From Panax quinquefolius (Eukaryota; Streptophyta; Magnoliopsida; Apiales; Araliaceae): DNA of 64,000 nucleotides. Every line of letters starts with the position of its first letter. The first letter of the stretch is position 1. The position numbers were made by a program, and so were the translations under genes. Location of the stretch: contig CM035173.1 of the NCBI GenBank assembly GCA_020205615.1, forward strand, positions 48,660,617-48,724,616, read 5' to 3'. Below are positions 35,216-48,154 of the stretch, piece by piece. The notes under the pieces are model-generated. The model saw only the letters and a program-made list of their open reading frames with translations, was not told the origin of the DNA and did no database searches.

Positions 35216-37701
35216 TTGCAGTTTCGTAATTTTTCTGACCCTCAAAAATTCTAAAAAAATTTAAAATGATAATTTGATGAGTTTTCTAGATTGTGTCCAA
35301 CAATGGCGATATTTGGATGTATAGATTAGGAGTTATGAATTTTATGAGAAAAAACTATTTTAAAAATAAACCCTTATAACTCCTTGTGGTTAACTCCAAA
35401 ATTGGTGAAATTTTTATTGGGAGTACATGTATATCATAGGAGTATACTCTGTAAATTTCAAAATTTTTGGACAAAAGTACAGTTTATGATAAATGTATAA
35501 ATATTTGGCAGTTTTGGCCATATGAAAAATAGTAAATGAATTTTAAAAATTCTGAGAAAAATATATGTTCAATATGGGACTATATTCTGCTAAATCACAG
35601 AAAAGAAAACTTTTTGGGAGTGATTTGTTATTTTTCACGAAAATAGTTTAGTTACGAACATATGAATTAAATATGTTATGTGACGTTGAAAAAATTGGTA
35701 AATAGGATTTTATGGCTTGGAAATCCTATATAAGGTATATCTGATTTTTGATGAGGATTTGATCATTAGTGATGAAATCTTATGAGTATGGTATTTTGAG
35801 CGATTAAATGCATTATTTGGTAAAGTGTAAATAATTAAAATAAATTATTTATAAGTTTAAGAAATGATTAAAATATTGTTATAATATTAATGATATTAGA
35901 TTATGAGATTATTATGTGATTGATAACATTGGGATATTTTTAAACTCTGGATAAATTTAAAGTGTTTAATATTTATCCTTGTTTTCGTTTGATTAATGCT
36001 TATATTATTGTCATCATCCTCATGCTTATATTATGATGAAAGTCATCTGTGGCTTACGTGCATAGATGGACTTGGTATGATTATGACCAGGAATTATTCG
36101 GTATAATCATGACCGTAATGTTACAAATGATGTGATAAAAGTCCCCATTGGCCCGTAGTTCATTGATGGACAGTTTTTGGTATGATCATAACCATGGGTT
36201 CTCATTCGGCCAAGGGAGCGAAGGGGAATTTTTTTATGGCATGATCATGACAGTTGATGAAAACACGATTATCCTTGGCCCGTAGTGCATGGATAATCCG
36301 TGGTCGTGATACAAATGAATATTCTTGGCCTATAGTGCAGGGATGATTCGATGATGTGGTTTATTTATTAAGCTGAGTCTCAACGATAAAGTTGATGAAA
36401 AACTTTTAATTCGTAGAAGATAGTAGATATCATGCTCTACTTTAATCTTCTAAAATACAGTTGGATGTCTTTGACCTGGAGTGAAAAGATGAACTGTTAA
36501 TGAATATCTTTGGCATGTTGTGGAAAGATGAATTTATTAGTATGATTATGGACATGAATTGTGATTTGGTTTAACCATGGTCTTTGATGTTTCAGGTAAA
36601 GACAAGTGATGAAAATTATCTTCGTCCTGGGTGTAAAGAGGAATTTAGAACCACAATTATGATTATGAGTTATTCTTTGATTGTGGGCGGAATTGTTGGT
36701 GATATTACAGAGGATAAAACATTGTTGGTGGATTTTTAATGTGGAGAAGACAATAGACTTTATGGTCTATTTGACTCTTCTAATGGATTGCTCGTTCCGC
36801 TGCAACTATGGTTGAAAAGTTTTATGACCTACCATATGTTCTAAATCTCGAATTTATCACTGACGAAGGCTATTGATGATGTAAATTATCTTTAGTCATA
36901 ATATTCTTTATTAGGCTATTTGTGCTAACCCTTTTGCTTCACAATTCCTTTCAGGTATTAAGAGTGTAACTAGGTCGAGCGGGGGTAACAGGGGATTAGA
37001 ACGGTGGTCTATAGCTATTGAGGTTTCCCTTAAAATAGTATGAAAATAATTTCATTGAGAACTATAGATAAGTGTGTCGTATTTGATTTTGGTGAACCAA
37101 ATTGGGTGAGGTGAACCCAACTTTGGAAGGGCGTTTTTGCCACTATCATACAAGATGTCTAATGACAAATGACTTCATGTTATCATAAGACAGGTTTGTG
37201 CACATTCACTTGCTGAGTATATCTACGAGCACTACCTATATAATCTTGGAGTTTATTTTAAATATAATTCTCACTTGGAGACAACGGAGATAATTATATG
37301 TCAAGAGAAGACTCACCATTGGAAAGAAGATGATAGCAATCTTCTTGTTTTTATTTGGGGACTATTGGGTCAACCAAGGATAATTTTGTGGATATATGAT
37401 ATCTATCATAACCTAGACGCATGACCTCCCATGTACGAAGGTTTCCTTGAGTATTTTCCAAAGATTTTAATTTCTAAAATAGTTATTGACTGTACCTTTA
37501 TATAAGGTGCCTTTGTGACGTGTTATCCACAGTTGAGATGAGAGTTACAGTTGGTATATATTTGTATCAAAACTCATAACATATGTGTTGTTGTATTTTG
37601 CACGACAATTGTGATAATGAAGTTGTAGTTATTTTCTGTACCATGTATTTGGCGACTCAAAATGGGGTTGGGTGAATTGGTCCTATTTTGGGGGCGTTAC
37701 A

Positions 37702-38592
37702 ATTACATTTAAACTCGGGCTCCATTACAAACGGGTCTTCAAGCACTCCTTGATCTCCAATTCTTCAAAATTAATTCTAACTATTCCTATTACAAAACTA
37801 TTTAAAATAAATAGAAACCTTGATCAGCAGTCAAGGGGAAGTACATAGGAGAGAGTTAAAATTTACATTTAAGAAAAATTAGAGAAGACGAGGTACGCAA
37901 ACCCCATTTAATAAAACCCATACATTCATGCATTCAACTAAAATAAAATCCAATTACATTGGTCAATAATCCATAATAAATCCCATTTATTATCATACAC
38001 ATCACCATATGCATCGATAAATAAAATTCATCTCCTGAATAATAAACATTCAATATATATTGATATCATTTAATGGGCAAATTTAGTAAGTATAAAATCT
38101 AATTTTGAATCAAAATAAACTCCTTTATTTTAATCCAAATTTAAATCAAAATAAACCTCTTTTATTTTAATTTATTCAATTTTGAATAAAATAAACTATT
38201 TTATTTTAATCAAATTCTTTAATCAAAATAAAATTATTTATTTTAATTAATTATGGAATCAATTCCAAGTCAAAATAAACTCTTTTATTTTGGATAATAT
38301 GAAATCTTATTACATATCTAAATAAACTCTTTATTTAAGGAAACACGGATTTTCTTTCCTATTCACAAATAAACTCCTTTATTTTGAATAATATGAAATC
38401 TTAATCCATATCTAAATAAACTCCTTTATTTAAGGAAACATGAAATCCAATTTCAACTCCAATTAGTTATCATGAAATCCAATTCAAATTCTAATTAGTT
38501 AGCATGAAATCCAATTTTAAAATTAAAATAAACTTTTATTTTAAAATAAAATAAACTTTTATTTTAATTATAAAATTATTAAAATTATTAAG

Positions 38593-38630
<38 letters not shown>

Positions 38631-38722
38631 CTTATTATATATAATATATGCGTGGAGCCTTCAGACTCCAGCCCCATATAAAATTGGCTGCCACTTCACA
38701 TTATACACGTGAACCCACCTGT

Positions 38723-38781
<59 letters not shown>

Positions 38782-38927
38782 TAGTTAAAAGGTTTCGCGA
38801 ATTAACTTCCCTTTTTTTATAAATAAAATAATAATTTTATACAATAAATTATGCCCAATTAAATTATTCTAAACACATATCAATATACACATCAAATCTG
38901 AACAATTAATATATCACATAAAGGTTT
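37702..38927 (-). other. C1 leader, part 2
   Basis: Leader resumes after E3. It has hairpin-string repeats at 38050-38580, (TA)n at 38598-38622 and 38728-38778, and between the TA tracts a GC-richer island (about 38650-38725) not found at that place in C2 or C3. No coding potential. Confidence 0.7.
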
Positions 38928-38940
38928 GGCTCTGATGCCA
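38928..38940 (-). promoter_or_regulatory. C1 primer-binding site (tRNA-iMet type)
   Basis: Minus-strand TGGCATCAGAGCC, 1 bp from the LTR, an exact plant initiator-tRNA-Met type site. Confidence 0.9.
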
Positions 38941-41582
38941 CTGTTAGGTTTGTAATATTCATGAACGCAATCAAATTGCACAAATTAAGCAGAAACGTGA
39001 AAAAACAGAGTTTTAAAATTTTACAAACCATATACCAGATCATCCTTTATGCACAATTATTAATTAAACGAAAAAGAAAGAACAAGAATCATACACTTGA
39101 AGATTCGAGCTTTCTCAGGTACAAGTTCAGCTCCAATCTTTTTCGCGTTTAACTTGAATCCATCGGGTTTGGTTCCTTCCTTTGATCAATGTTAGTCACC
39201 CAAGTGTTTGGCCTCTAGAAGTGATCCATCAAGGAAGAAGAAAGATTCAAGAAGATGTGTATTTGGCAAAACCCTAGTTTTTCTATCTCTCAAAGAAAGG
39301 GATCGCACTCTCCAACAATTGGAATCACGTCTGTTATGAAAAAGTCAACAATAACTCTACACCCATAATAAGACTCCTCTTATTTATAGATGTAGGCAAC
39401 CCTTCTTAACAATTAAAGAATTATATTTTATTTTAATTAATTAAACTCCTTTAATTAATTAGGCTCCCAATCTCATTATGAATAATTAATTAAACTCTTT
39501 TAATTAATTAGCCTCCTAATCTTATTAGGATATATGAGAGTACTTTCATTAATTAATTTCCAAACCCCTTTAAGAATTAAATAATAATAATAGTAATAAT
39601 AATAAGACTCCTCTTATTAATTTATATTTAATATTTCCAAAATATTAAATAATAAATATTAAGCTATTTAATTTATTCTATCACCATAGATTAAATTAAA
39701 TATACTTAATTTATTATTACGATTATGCCATTAACTTCTTAAATAATTATTCTTCCTTTTATGGTGTGACCTTTTAGGTTCTCCATATCAAACCGGTTGT
39801 GAATAAATCAATTAGAACAATTTTAATCTTATTTAAATGAATAAATTAAACTATTAATTTATTTAAATAAATAATATTTATTCTACAATAGGGATAAGTC
39901 TTGTGACACCCCCAAATCCGATACTTCTATTTCCACAGGATTTGGTGTTCACTATACAAGCATCATCTATCTATTGAAAGTAGTATGCACACAAGCCAAT
40001 CATGTTTGATGATAAAGCATATACTTTGTAACAATCTTATTCATTTATTAATAAAAAGTATTTATTTATTAAAGGCTTTTAATTATCTACATGATCTTTG
40101 TTTTTATGATATGTGATAAACCCATAGTTTAAGCAATGCTTTTAGAATAATGATGATGATCATTCTAATGAGATCTAAATTCTTAGAAAGCTTAAAACTA
40201 AAATAGTTCCCAATCATTGGATTACTAAATTGGGGATTAGTGAATGGGATAGATTGGTACATCGTTAACTTGCTCATTGGATGAGGATGATTGATCTCAT
40301 GATCATTTTGTGTGGAGACACTAAAGCAAGTATGTAGGTGCTTATTAGAGAATAAGTTCCTTTGAGCATTGGCTCGCTAAGGAATACCTAATGGAGTTTT
40401 ATTTGCTGTCAATAGGAATTCTGTAGTGATAGTAGTACAAGTGATCCTTGGACTTGAGATCATCATAGTATCTTGTGTATGATGAGTTATACTTTGACTT
40501 ATTCCTTAAGACCCTTAGTGTGGCGCCCCAAAATAGGTCCATTCCATCCAACCCATTACGAGTCGCCAAATATATGGTACGGAAAATAACTACAACTTTA
40601 TTACAACAATTGTCGTGCAAAATACAACAACACATATCTTTGTGAGTTTGGATACAAATATATACCAAGCAGTAGTACGTCACAATGACACCTTACATAA
40701 AGGTATAGTCAAAAAGCTGTTTTAGAAATTAGAATCTTTGGGAAGTGCTCGAGGAAACCTTCATACATGGGAGGCCGTGCTTTTAGGTTACGGTAGATAT
40801 CATATGGCCACTGAATTATCCTTGGTTCAATTAATAAACCCCAAAGAAAAGCGAGAAGATTACTATCATATTCTTCCCAATGGTGAGTCTTCTCTTGACA
40901 TATCATTATCTCCATTTGTCTCTAATTGGGTATTATACTCCAAACAAACACCAAAATTATATAGGTAGTGCTTGTAAATATACTCAACAAGTGAATGAGC
41001 ACAACCATGTCTTATGATGACACGAGGTTGTATGTCATTAGACATCTTGTATGATAGTGGCAAAACACCCTTCCAAGTTAAATTCATCTCACCTCAACAT
41101 CTATAGACCACCATTCTATTCCTGTTATCCCAGCTACCGACCCGACTACACTTTTATTACCTGAAAGGAATTGTGAAACAAAAGGGTGAGTACAACTAGC
41201 TCAGTAAAGAATATTATGACTAAAGATAAATAAATTATCAATAGTCTTCATTAGTAATAAATCAGAGATTTAGAACATATGGTAGATGATAAAACTTTTC
41301 AACCATAGTTGCAGCGGAATGAGCAATCCATTAGAAGAGTCAAATAGACTATAAAATCTATTATCTTCTCCATGTTAAAAGTTCACTAACAATGTTTTAT
41401 CCCTGTAACATCAATCAACAATTCCTGTCCACAATCACATGTATAACTCATAATCATAATTGTAGTTCTAAATTCCTCTTCTCATCCAGGACGAAGATAA
41501 TTTCATCACCTGTCTTTACCTGAAACATCAAAGATCATGGTTATACCAAATCACAGTTCCTGTTCATAATCACACTAATAAA

Positions 41583-41935
41583 TTCATCTTTGCACCACGG
41601 GCCAAAGATATTCTTCAACAGTTCATCTTTACACTACAAGCTAAAGATATTCAACAACAGGTCATCTTTGCATTACAAGCCAAAGATATTCATCAATAAT
41701 TCATCTTTGCACTACAGGCTAAAGATATTCAACAACAGGTCATCTTTGCATTACAAGCCAAAGATATTCATCAATAATTCATCTTTGCACTACAGGCTAA
41801 AGATATTCAACAACAGGTCATCTTTGCATTACGAGCAAAAGATATTCATCAATAATTCATCTTTGCACTACAGGCTAAGATATTCATCAACAAGTCATCT
41901 TTGCTACTTCTGAGCCAAAGATATTCATATATCAA
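41583..41935 (-). repeat. 39/78-bp minisatellite in E4
   Basis: Alternating half-units of about 39 bp built on TCATCTTTGCA(C/T)TAC, AGCCAAAGATATTCA and TCAACAA, forming 78-bp higher-order units repeated four times. Because 78 is divisible by three, a 107-codon plus ORF (KIFNNRSSLHY repeats) stays open; no function is implied. Confidence 0.85.
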
Positions 41936-44280
41936 ATAAATACATAATCATTTCAGAAGTTATATAACAATAATTATAACCATGTTGATCAATTCACCTT
42001 TGCACTTAAGCTAAAAATATTCAATTGTAAATTCAATGGTCATGATCATACCAAATCAACAATTCAACTTTTGCACTCTCTTCGCCAAAAGAGAACCTAT
42101 GGTCATGATCATACCAATAATCTACTCATCTTTACACTCAAGTCAAAGAGAAATATCATCATTAGGGTTATAAGAATATTATATAAAAATAATATAATCA
42201 AAATATGGTTTTAATTTCAAGAGTAAAATTCATAAATCAACGATAATTTGGTAGGAGAAGAAACCAATTTGTCGTGAATAGTACCGTATTTTCATACGTA
42301 GTACCAGTATCGTGCGTAAGTAACTCGACACGAAAAGATAAAGTTTCATAATAAAATTCATATCCATATTTATAACACCTTAATCCAAATGTTATAAATC
42401 ACTTAGAAATCTCATAATCTAATATTATTAATATTACAATAATATTTTAATCATTTCTAAAACTTATAAATAATTCAATCCAATTATTTACACTTTAATA
42501 ATTAATGCATTTAATCATCTAAAATGCCAAACTCATAAGATTTCATCATCATTAACCAAAACCCTCATAAAATGCATATACCCTCATATATGATTCTCAA
42601 GTCAATAAATCATATTTTCCAATTTTCTTACTTCACATAACATATTTAATTCATTTACTCATAACTAGAACATTTTCATGAAAATACCAAATCAGTTCCA
42701 AAAATATTTCTTTTTGGGATTTAGCATAACATAGTCCCATATTGAACATATATTTTTCTCAAAATTTTAAAAATTCATTTACTATTTTTCATATGGCCAA
42801 AACCACCGAATATTTAAACATTTATTATAAATTATACTTTTATCCAAAATTTGAAATTTTACGGTATACTGATATTATATAGATGTACTCCCAATAAAAA
42901 TTTCATCAATTTTGGAATTAATCACAAAGAGTTATAAGTGGTTACTTTTAAAATAGTCTTTTCTCATAAAATCCATAACTCTAATCTATACATCCAAAAA
43001 TCGCCATTTTTGGACACAATCTCTAAAACTCATCAAAATATCATTTTAAATTTTTCAGAATTTTTGAAGGTTCAGAAAAATTTGAAACTAAAAACATAAT
43101 AACCCTTAAAATCCCTTACTATCCTTACCTCAAAAAAAGCAAAGACTTCTAATTAGAATAACGCAATTGAAGCGAACTTGCACTAATGTATAGCAATACT
43201 TAAAGTATACTCAAAATACTCACAAGAATACGCCGATAATATAGAGAGAGAAAACTTGGATTTACGGTGTCATTTTCAATTCTAACCTAAGCACCCTATT
43301 TATAGGAAAATGCTTTAGAACACAAAAGCAGAAAATTTATTAAATATTATTATTAATAACCAAAGTCATCGCCTCCTTTGAATTCAGATTCAGCAATTCT
43401 CACATGCAAAAGTACACTTATGGGGCCAACTAACATGAGAAACATGTTTTTAGCATTTTTTTGTAATAAAATTAATTGAGGACCCGATAATGCGAAACTT
43501 CAATAATTCATAATAAATAGCCTTTTTATCAGAAAATTCAAATCTCATGAGTTTTTATAGAAAATTCAATTCTCTACAACTTTGCAGAAGAAAGTTTTCC
43601 AAATTCCAAACAAAAATTGACGAGAATTCACAAAGCAGACGATTTTACGCCTATAATCAAATTTCGATCAAGAAATGGGGTCCGCGACATGTTTAACATG
43701 TTTTAAACATTTATTGTAACAAAATATTCTTCCTCCTCATATACTCATATATTCCACATTCTTTGTAAAAAAATATCACCATTATTATATTATTAAAATA
43801 ATATATTTAAATGAATTATTTTATCGAGAAAAAGATAAAATATTAATTTTCAACAATTGTCACTTTAAAAATTTTCTCCATCTATATCCACATAAAATAA
43901 ATATTTTCTCATCATTAAAATCAATAATTAATTATTCACAAATAATATTACATAATCACAATATTAACAACGAGTAGGTTCAGGAAAGAGGGGCTTTCAA
44001 TAAAATTTCTCTCTTCATGCTATGATTAGGTGACCAAACCTCTCCTGAGGCAGAACTTTCTAGGCATTGCCAATAATGTTATCCAATAATATTATTAGGA
44101 TAATATGAATTATTGCTTAGATAATAGAAAATATTGTGCCATGACAATTATTGAAACAACAATAATATAAAATATCAACGTAGCAATTATTGAATCAATA
44201 AAATAAAATATTGAGCAAAGTAATTATCGTAACAATTATTGAGTAATGCCTTCTTACTTAAAAAAAAAATTATCATGCTT

Positions 44281-44393
44281 CATGAATAGTACTCGTGAAT
44301 AGTAACTCGTGAATAGTAACTCATGAATAGTAACTCGTGAATAGTAACTCGTGAATAGTAACTCATGAATAGTAACTCATGAATAGTAATTAT
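44281..44393 (-). repeat. 15-bp GAATAGTAACTC repeat at the U3 start of E4
   Basis: About seven tandem copies of GTGAATAGTAACTC(G/A)T. Related GAATAGTA copies, more spread, occur in E5 at 59818-60062. Confidence 0.8.
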
Positions 44394-45791
44394 AAAAAAT
44401 TAAATACTTTTATTTCATAAAATTCGGGGTCTTACACTTAGGGTATATCAAAGGGTATGCTTGGGTATAATAAGTTGTACATGGAGATAATGTATGATCA
44501 ATAAAGAATCTACCACTTCTAATAAAAGAAGAGAAATGTCCTATGTGATTCGATAAATGACAACTCAGTAGTCCTTGACCAATGCAGAATGAAATTAGAA
44601 AGGAGTTTCTAATTTGCATTATTTGGTGTTGTGCATTTAAGAGTCGAAATACATATAATTAAATAAAATAAGACTTGACAGTAATTCCATGTCTTATATT
44701 TAATTGGGACATTGTATGGTGGAAGGATTGAATTATGCAGTAACTATTTACTCAAAGGTTCTTTTATGATTAATGTTGAAATCTATATTATACGGAAAGT
44801 CGTTGATCGCTAGGGAGGCTTATCCCTATTGTAGAATAAATATTATTTATTTAAATAAATTAATTGTTTTATTTTTTTATTTAAATAAGATTAGAATTGT
44901 TCTAATTGATTTATTCACAACCTAGGTTTAATATGGAGAACCTAAAAAGGTCACACCATAAAAGGAAGAATAATTATTTAAGAAGTTAATAGCATAATCG
45001 TAATAATATGTTATGTATATTTAATTTAATCTATGGTGATAGAATAAATTAAATAACTTAATATTTATTATTTAATATTTTAGAAATATTAAATATAAAT
45101 TAATAAGAGGTGTCTTATTAATATTATTACAATTATTATTATTTTAATTTCTAAAAGAGTTTAGGAATTAATTTAATATAAGTACTCTCATTTATTCCTA
45201 ATAGGATTAGGAGGGAAAATTAGTTAAAGGAGTTTAATTAATTATCCCTAATAAGATTAGGGAGCTTAATTAATTAATAGAATTTAATTAATTAAATAAA
45301 ACCCAATTCCTTAATTGTTAAGGTGGGTGGCCCACATCTATAAATAAGAGGAGTCTTATTATGGGTGTTGGGGGTTGTTGATTTTTTCAACATACGACAT
45401 AATTTCAATTGTTGGGAGAGTACACCCTTTCTATAGAGATAGAAAAACTAGGGTTTAGCCAACCACCATTTTCTTGAATCTTTATTTTTCCTTGGTGGAT
45501 CACCTTTAGAGGCCAAATATTTGGGTGGCTAATGTTGATCAAAGGAAGGAACCAAACCCGGTGGATTCAAGTTGAGCGCGAAAAGGTTGGAGGTGAACTT
45601 GTACGAGGAAGCTTCGATCTTCAAGGGTATGATTCTTATTCGTTATCCTTTTCGTTTAATTAATAATTGTGCATAAAGGGTGATCAAAAATTATATTGTT
45701 TGTAAATTTTTTTTTTTTAAACTCTGATTTTTACTCGCTTCCGCTTATTTATGCAATTTGATTGCGTTAATGAATATTACAAACCTAACAG

Positions 45792-45804
45792 TGGCATCAG
45801 AGCC
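45792..45804 (+). promoter_or_regulatory. C3 primer-binding site (tRNA-iMet type)
   Basis: TGGCATCAGAGCC, 1 bp after the LTR end at 45790. Exact plant initiator-tRNA-Met type site. Confidence 0.9.
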
Positions 45805-46093
45805 AAACCTTTATGCGAATTATTAATTGTTTTAATTTGATATGTATATTGATATGTGTTTAGAACAATTTAATTGGGCATAATTTAATTGTATAAAATT
45901 TAAATAAATAAATAAATAAATAAAAAAGGCAGCGTGTTTATCATATTGCTATCAAGGGATGACGCGCACGGAAATTAAGTGAGCCGTTTTTTTTTTCTTC
46001 TTGCACGGATTTCCATTTTTTTTTTTTTTATAATCTTGGATTTCCGTGTTTCATGTAGTATAAGAAAAGGAGCAGGATTTCATGGATATCATA

Positions 46094-46148
<55 letters not shown>

Positions 46149-46185
46149 GTTTAGCTTAATATATATATTACTTATATATAATATA

Positions 46186-46233
<48 letters not shown>

Positions 46234-48154
46234 CTTACTTATTTTATAATTAAAATAAAAAGTTTATTTTAATCTTAAAATAAAAGGTTTATTTTAATCT
46301 TAAAATAAAAAGGTTTATTTTAATTTTAAAATTAGAATTTCATGCTAACTAATTAGAGTTGGAATTGGATTCCATGGTAACTAATTGGAGTTGAAATTGA
46401 TCTTTCCTTAAATAAAGGAGTTTATTTAGATATGAAATAAGATTTCATATTATTCAAAATAAAGGAGTTTATTTGTGAATAGGAAGTAAATCCATCTTTC
46501 CTTAAATAAAGGAGTTTGTTTAGATATGAAATAAGATTTCATATTATTCAAAATAAAAGAGTTTATTTGTGAATAGGAAAGAGAATCCATATTTCCTTAA
46601 ATAAAGGAAGGTTTATTTAAATATGAAATAAGATTTCATATTATTCAAAATAAAGGAGTTTATTTGTGAATAGGAAAAGAATTCGTGTTTCCTTTAATAA
46701 TTTTTTTTTACATGGAATTGGATTCCATAATTAATTAAAATAAAGGAGTTTATTTTGATCAAAGATTTTGATTAAAATAAAATAGTTTATTTTATTCAAA
46801 ATTGGATAAATTAAAATAAAATAGTTTTATTTTGATTTAAATTTGAATTAAAATAAAGGAGTTTATTTTGATTCAAAATTAGATTTTATACTAACTAAAT
46901 TTGCCCATTAAATGATATCAATATATATATATATTAAATGTTTATTATTCATGAGATGAATGTTATTTATTGATGCATATGGTGATGTGTATGATAATAA
47001 ATGGGATTGATTATGGACTATTGACCAATATGATTGGATTTTATTTTAGTTGGATGCATGAATGTATGGGTTTTATTAAATGGGAATTCTGCGTACCTCG
47101 TCTTCTCTAATTTTTCTTAATGTAAATTCTATCTCCTCCTATGTACTTCCCTCGATTTAGATGATGAAGGTTTCTTTTTATTTTAAATAGTTTTGTAATA
47201 GGAATAGTTAGAATTAATTTTGAAGAATTGGAGATCAAGGAGCAAAGAACACTTGAAGACCCGTTTGTAATGGAGCCCGGGTTTAAATGTAATAGTTATA
47301 TTTAAATATTAATTCTTGCACCCTAGGTTTGACCTTTTGGTTCACTTGGTGGCTCTAGTGAACCAAACTAGAATAAAAGTCCATAATCAATCCGGGTAGA
47401 ATATAGTATTCTATATGTGCATGCTTATACTATATATATTATATATTATGCAAACATGCTTCGCATGTTCATTAATACGACGCGTATTTTATATATATAT
47501 ATATAAATGCTTGGCGCTAAACAAGATGAGACAAATTAATAACAAACCCCTCAAATTTTTATTATATTAAGTCCTAAGCGTTCAAAGATATTTGGAATAT
47601 CGAACGTCGCCTTCTAGCATGATAAAATTAATAGAGTATTAAATATTTAATATGAGTTTGTTGTGTCACCACAAGGCAAGTATTAAGAATTTAAGATGTT
47701 AATTTATCACATTTGATGCTTATAAAGAAAATTGAACAATATTGTTTTGTTGTGTCACCACAAGGATGACATTTTTCTTTTTTGAATATATGGAGTGCTA
47801 GGTCGGACTTAACTTGGATAATTTTGATTCGGATGTGCCACCACTTGATCAAAATAATCTAATAGGCAAAAGAAAAGGAGTTGCATAGTTGATGTAATTG
47901 ACAAAAGTTATCTACCTATTTATTTATATATAGTTTGTTGTGTCACCACAAGGCTATATACATTTGAAATGGGATCCTTATTCTCACTAGCAAATCTTTA
48001 ATTAGATTTTGCCGAACTATATAAGTGAGGGAATATAGTTTGAAGAAAATAGTGAGAGATACCAATTTAAAACAAGACCTAATTTATTTTGGTAATTAAT
48101 AAAAGAATGTATGTTAAAATGTTGTTAATTACATATTCATTTCTGATTTTTACA
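45805..48154 (+). other. C3 structured leader
   Basis: 2.35 kb between PBS and gag. (TA)n at 46097-46142 and about 46160-46229; hairpin-string repeats 46245-46910 (AAATAAAGGAGTTTATTT, ATATGAAATAAGATTTCATAT, TGGAATTGGATTCCA); a block with GGTTCACTTGG...GTGAACC near 47338-47365; then the three stem-loops. No coding potential. Confidence 0.75.
47661..47951 (+). repeat. three TTGTG/CACAA stem-loops before gag, C3
   Basis: TTGTGTCACCACAA occurs at 47661-47674, 47750-47763 and 47938-47951 in the element's sense strand, each followed by GG. Each forms a 5-bp stem with loop TCAC. The last is about 200 bp before the gag ATG. Confidence 0.8.

Larger units (their letters stand above)
33515..37701 (+). 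mobile_element. E3, solo LTR of a gypsy family
   Basis: 4187-bp single unit with TGTGAGACCCC...GGGGGCGTTACA ends and a perfect 5-bp TSD ATTAC (33510-33514 and 37702-37706). No internal PBS, PPT or second LTR, so it is best read as a solo LTR left by LTR-LTR recombination. It has a conserved GC-richer U3 block at about 33895-34005, a U3 duplication near 34225-34480, TATAAATA at 34520 and a degenerate repeat array at 34735-35215. No coding content was seen. Its ends and several blocks match E2, but it is much longer than the E2 LTR. Confidence 0.85.
40519..44436 (-). mobile_element. E4, solo LTR in the C3 5' LTR
   Basis: 3918-bp unit with perfect TSD CTTAG (40514-40518 and 44437-44441). Minus strand starts TGTAAGACCCCGAATTTTATG and ends GGGGCGCCACA, the family ends of E2, E3 and E5. 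TATA box opposite 43297-43304, followed by GAGAGA-rich leader. No PBS, PPT or second LTR. The ORFs at 40399-41087 and 41590-41913 are repeat or chance frames. Confidence 0.85.
39975..45790 (+). repeat. C3 5' LTR, interrupted by E4
   Basis: 39975-40518 and 44442-45790 flank E4 and its CTTAG duplication; joined length about 1893 bp. Starts TGAAAGTAGTATGC, ends ACAAACCTAACA. TATA box TATAAATA at 45339-45346. The minus ORF at 44410-44619 is the recurring chance frame in this LTR. Confidence 0.9.

Noticed and set aside
41590..41913. 107-codon plus ORF with KIFNN/SSLHY repeats as a gene
   Set aside because: It follows a 78-bp minisatellite in a solo LTR; there is no start context or known domain.
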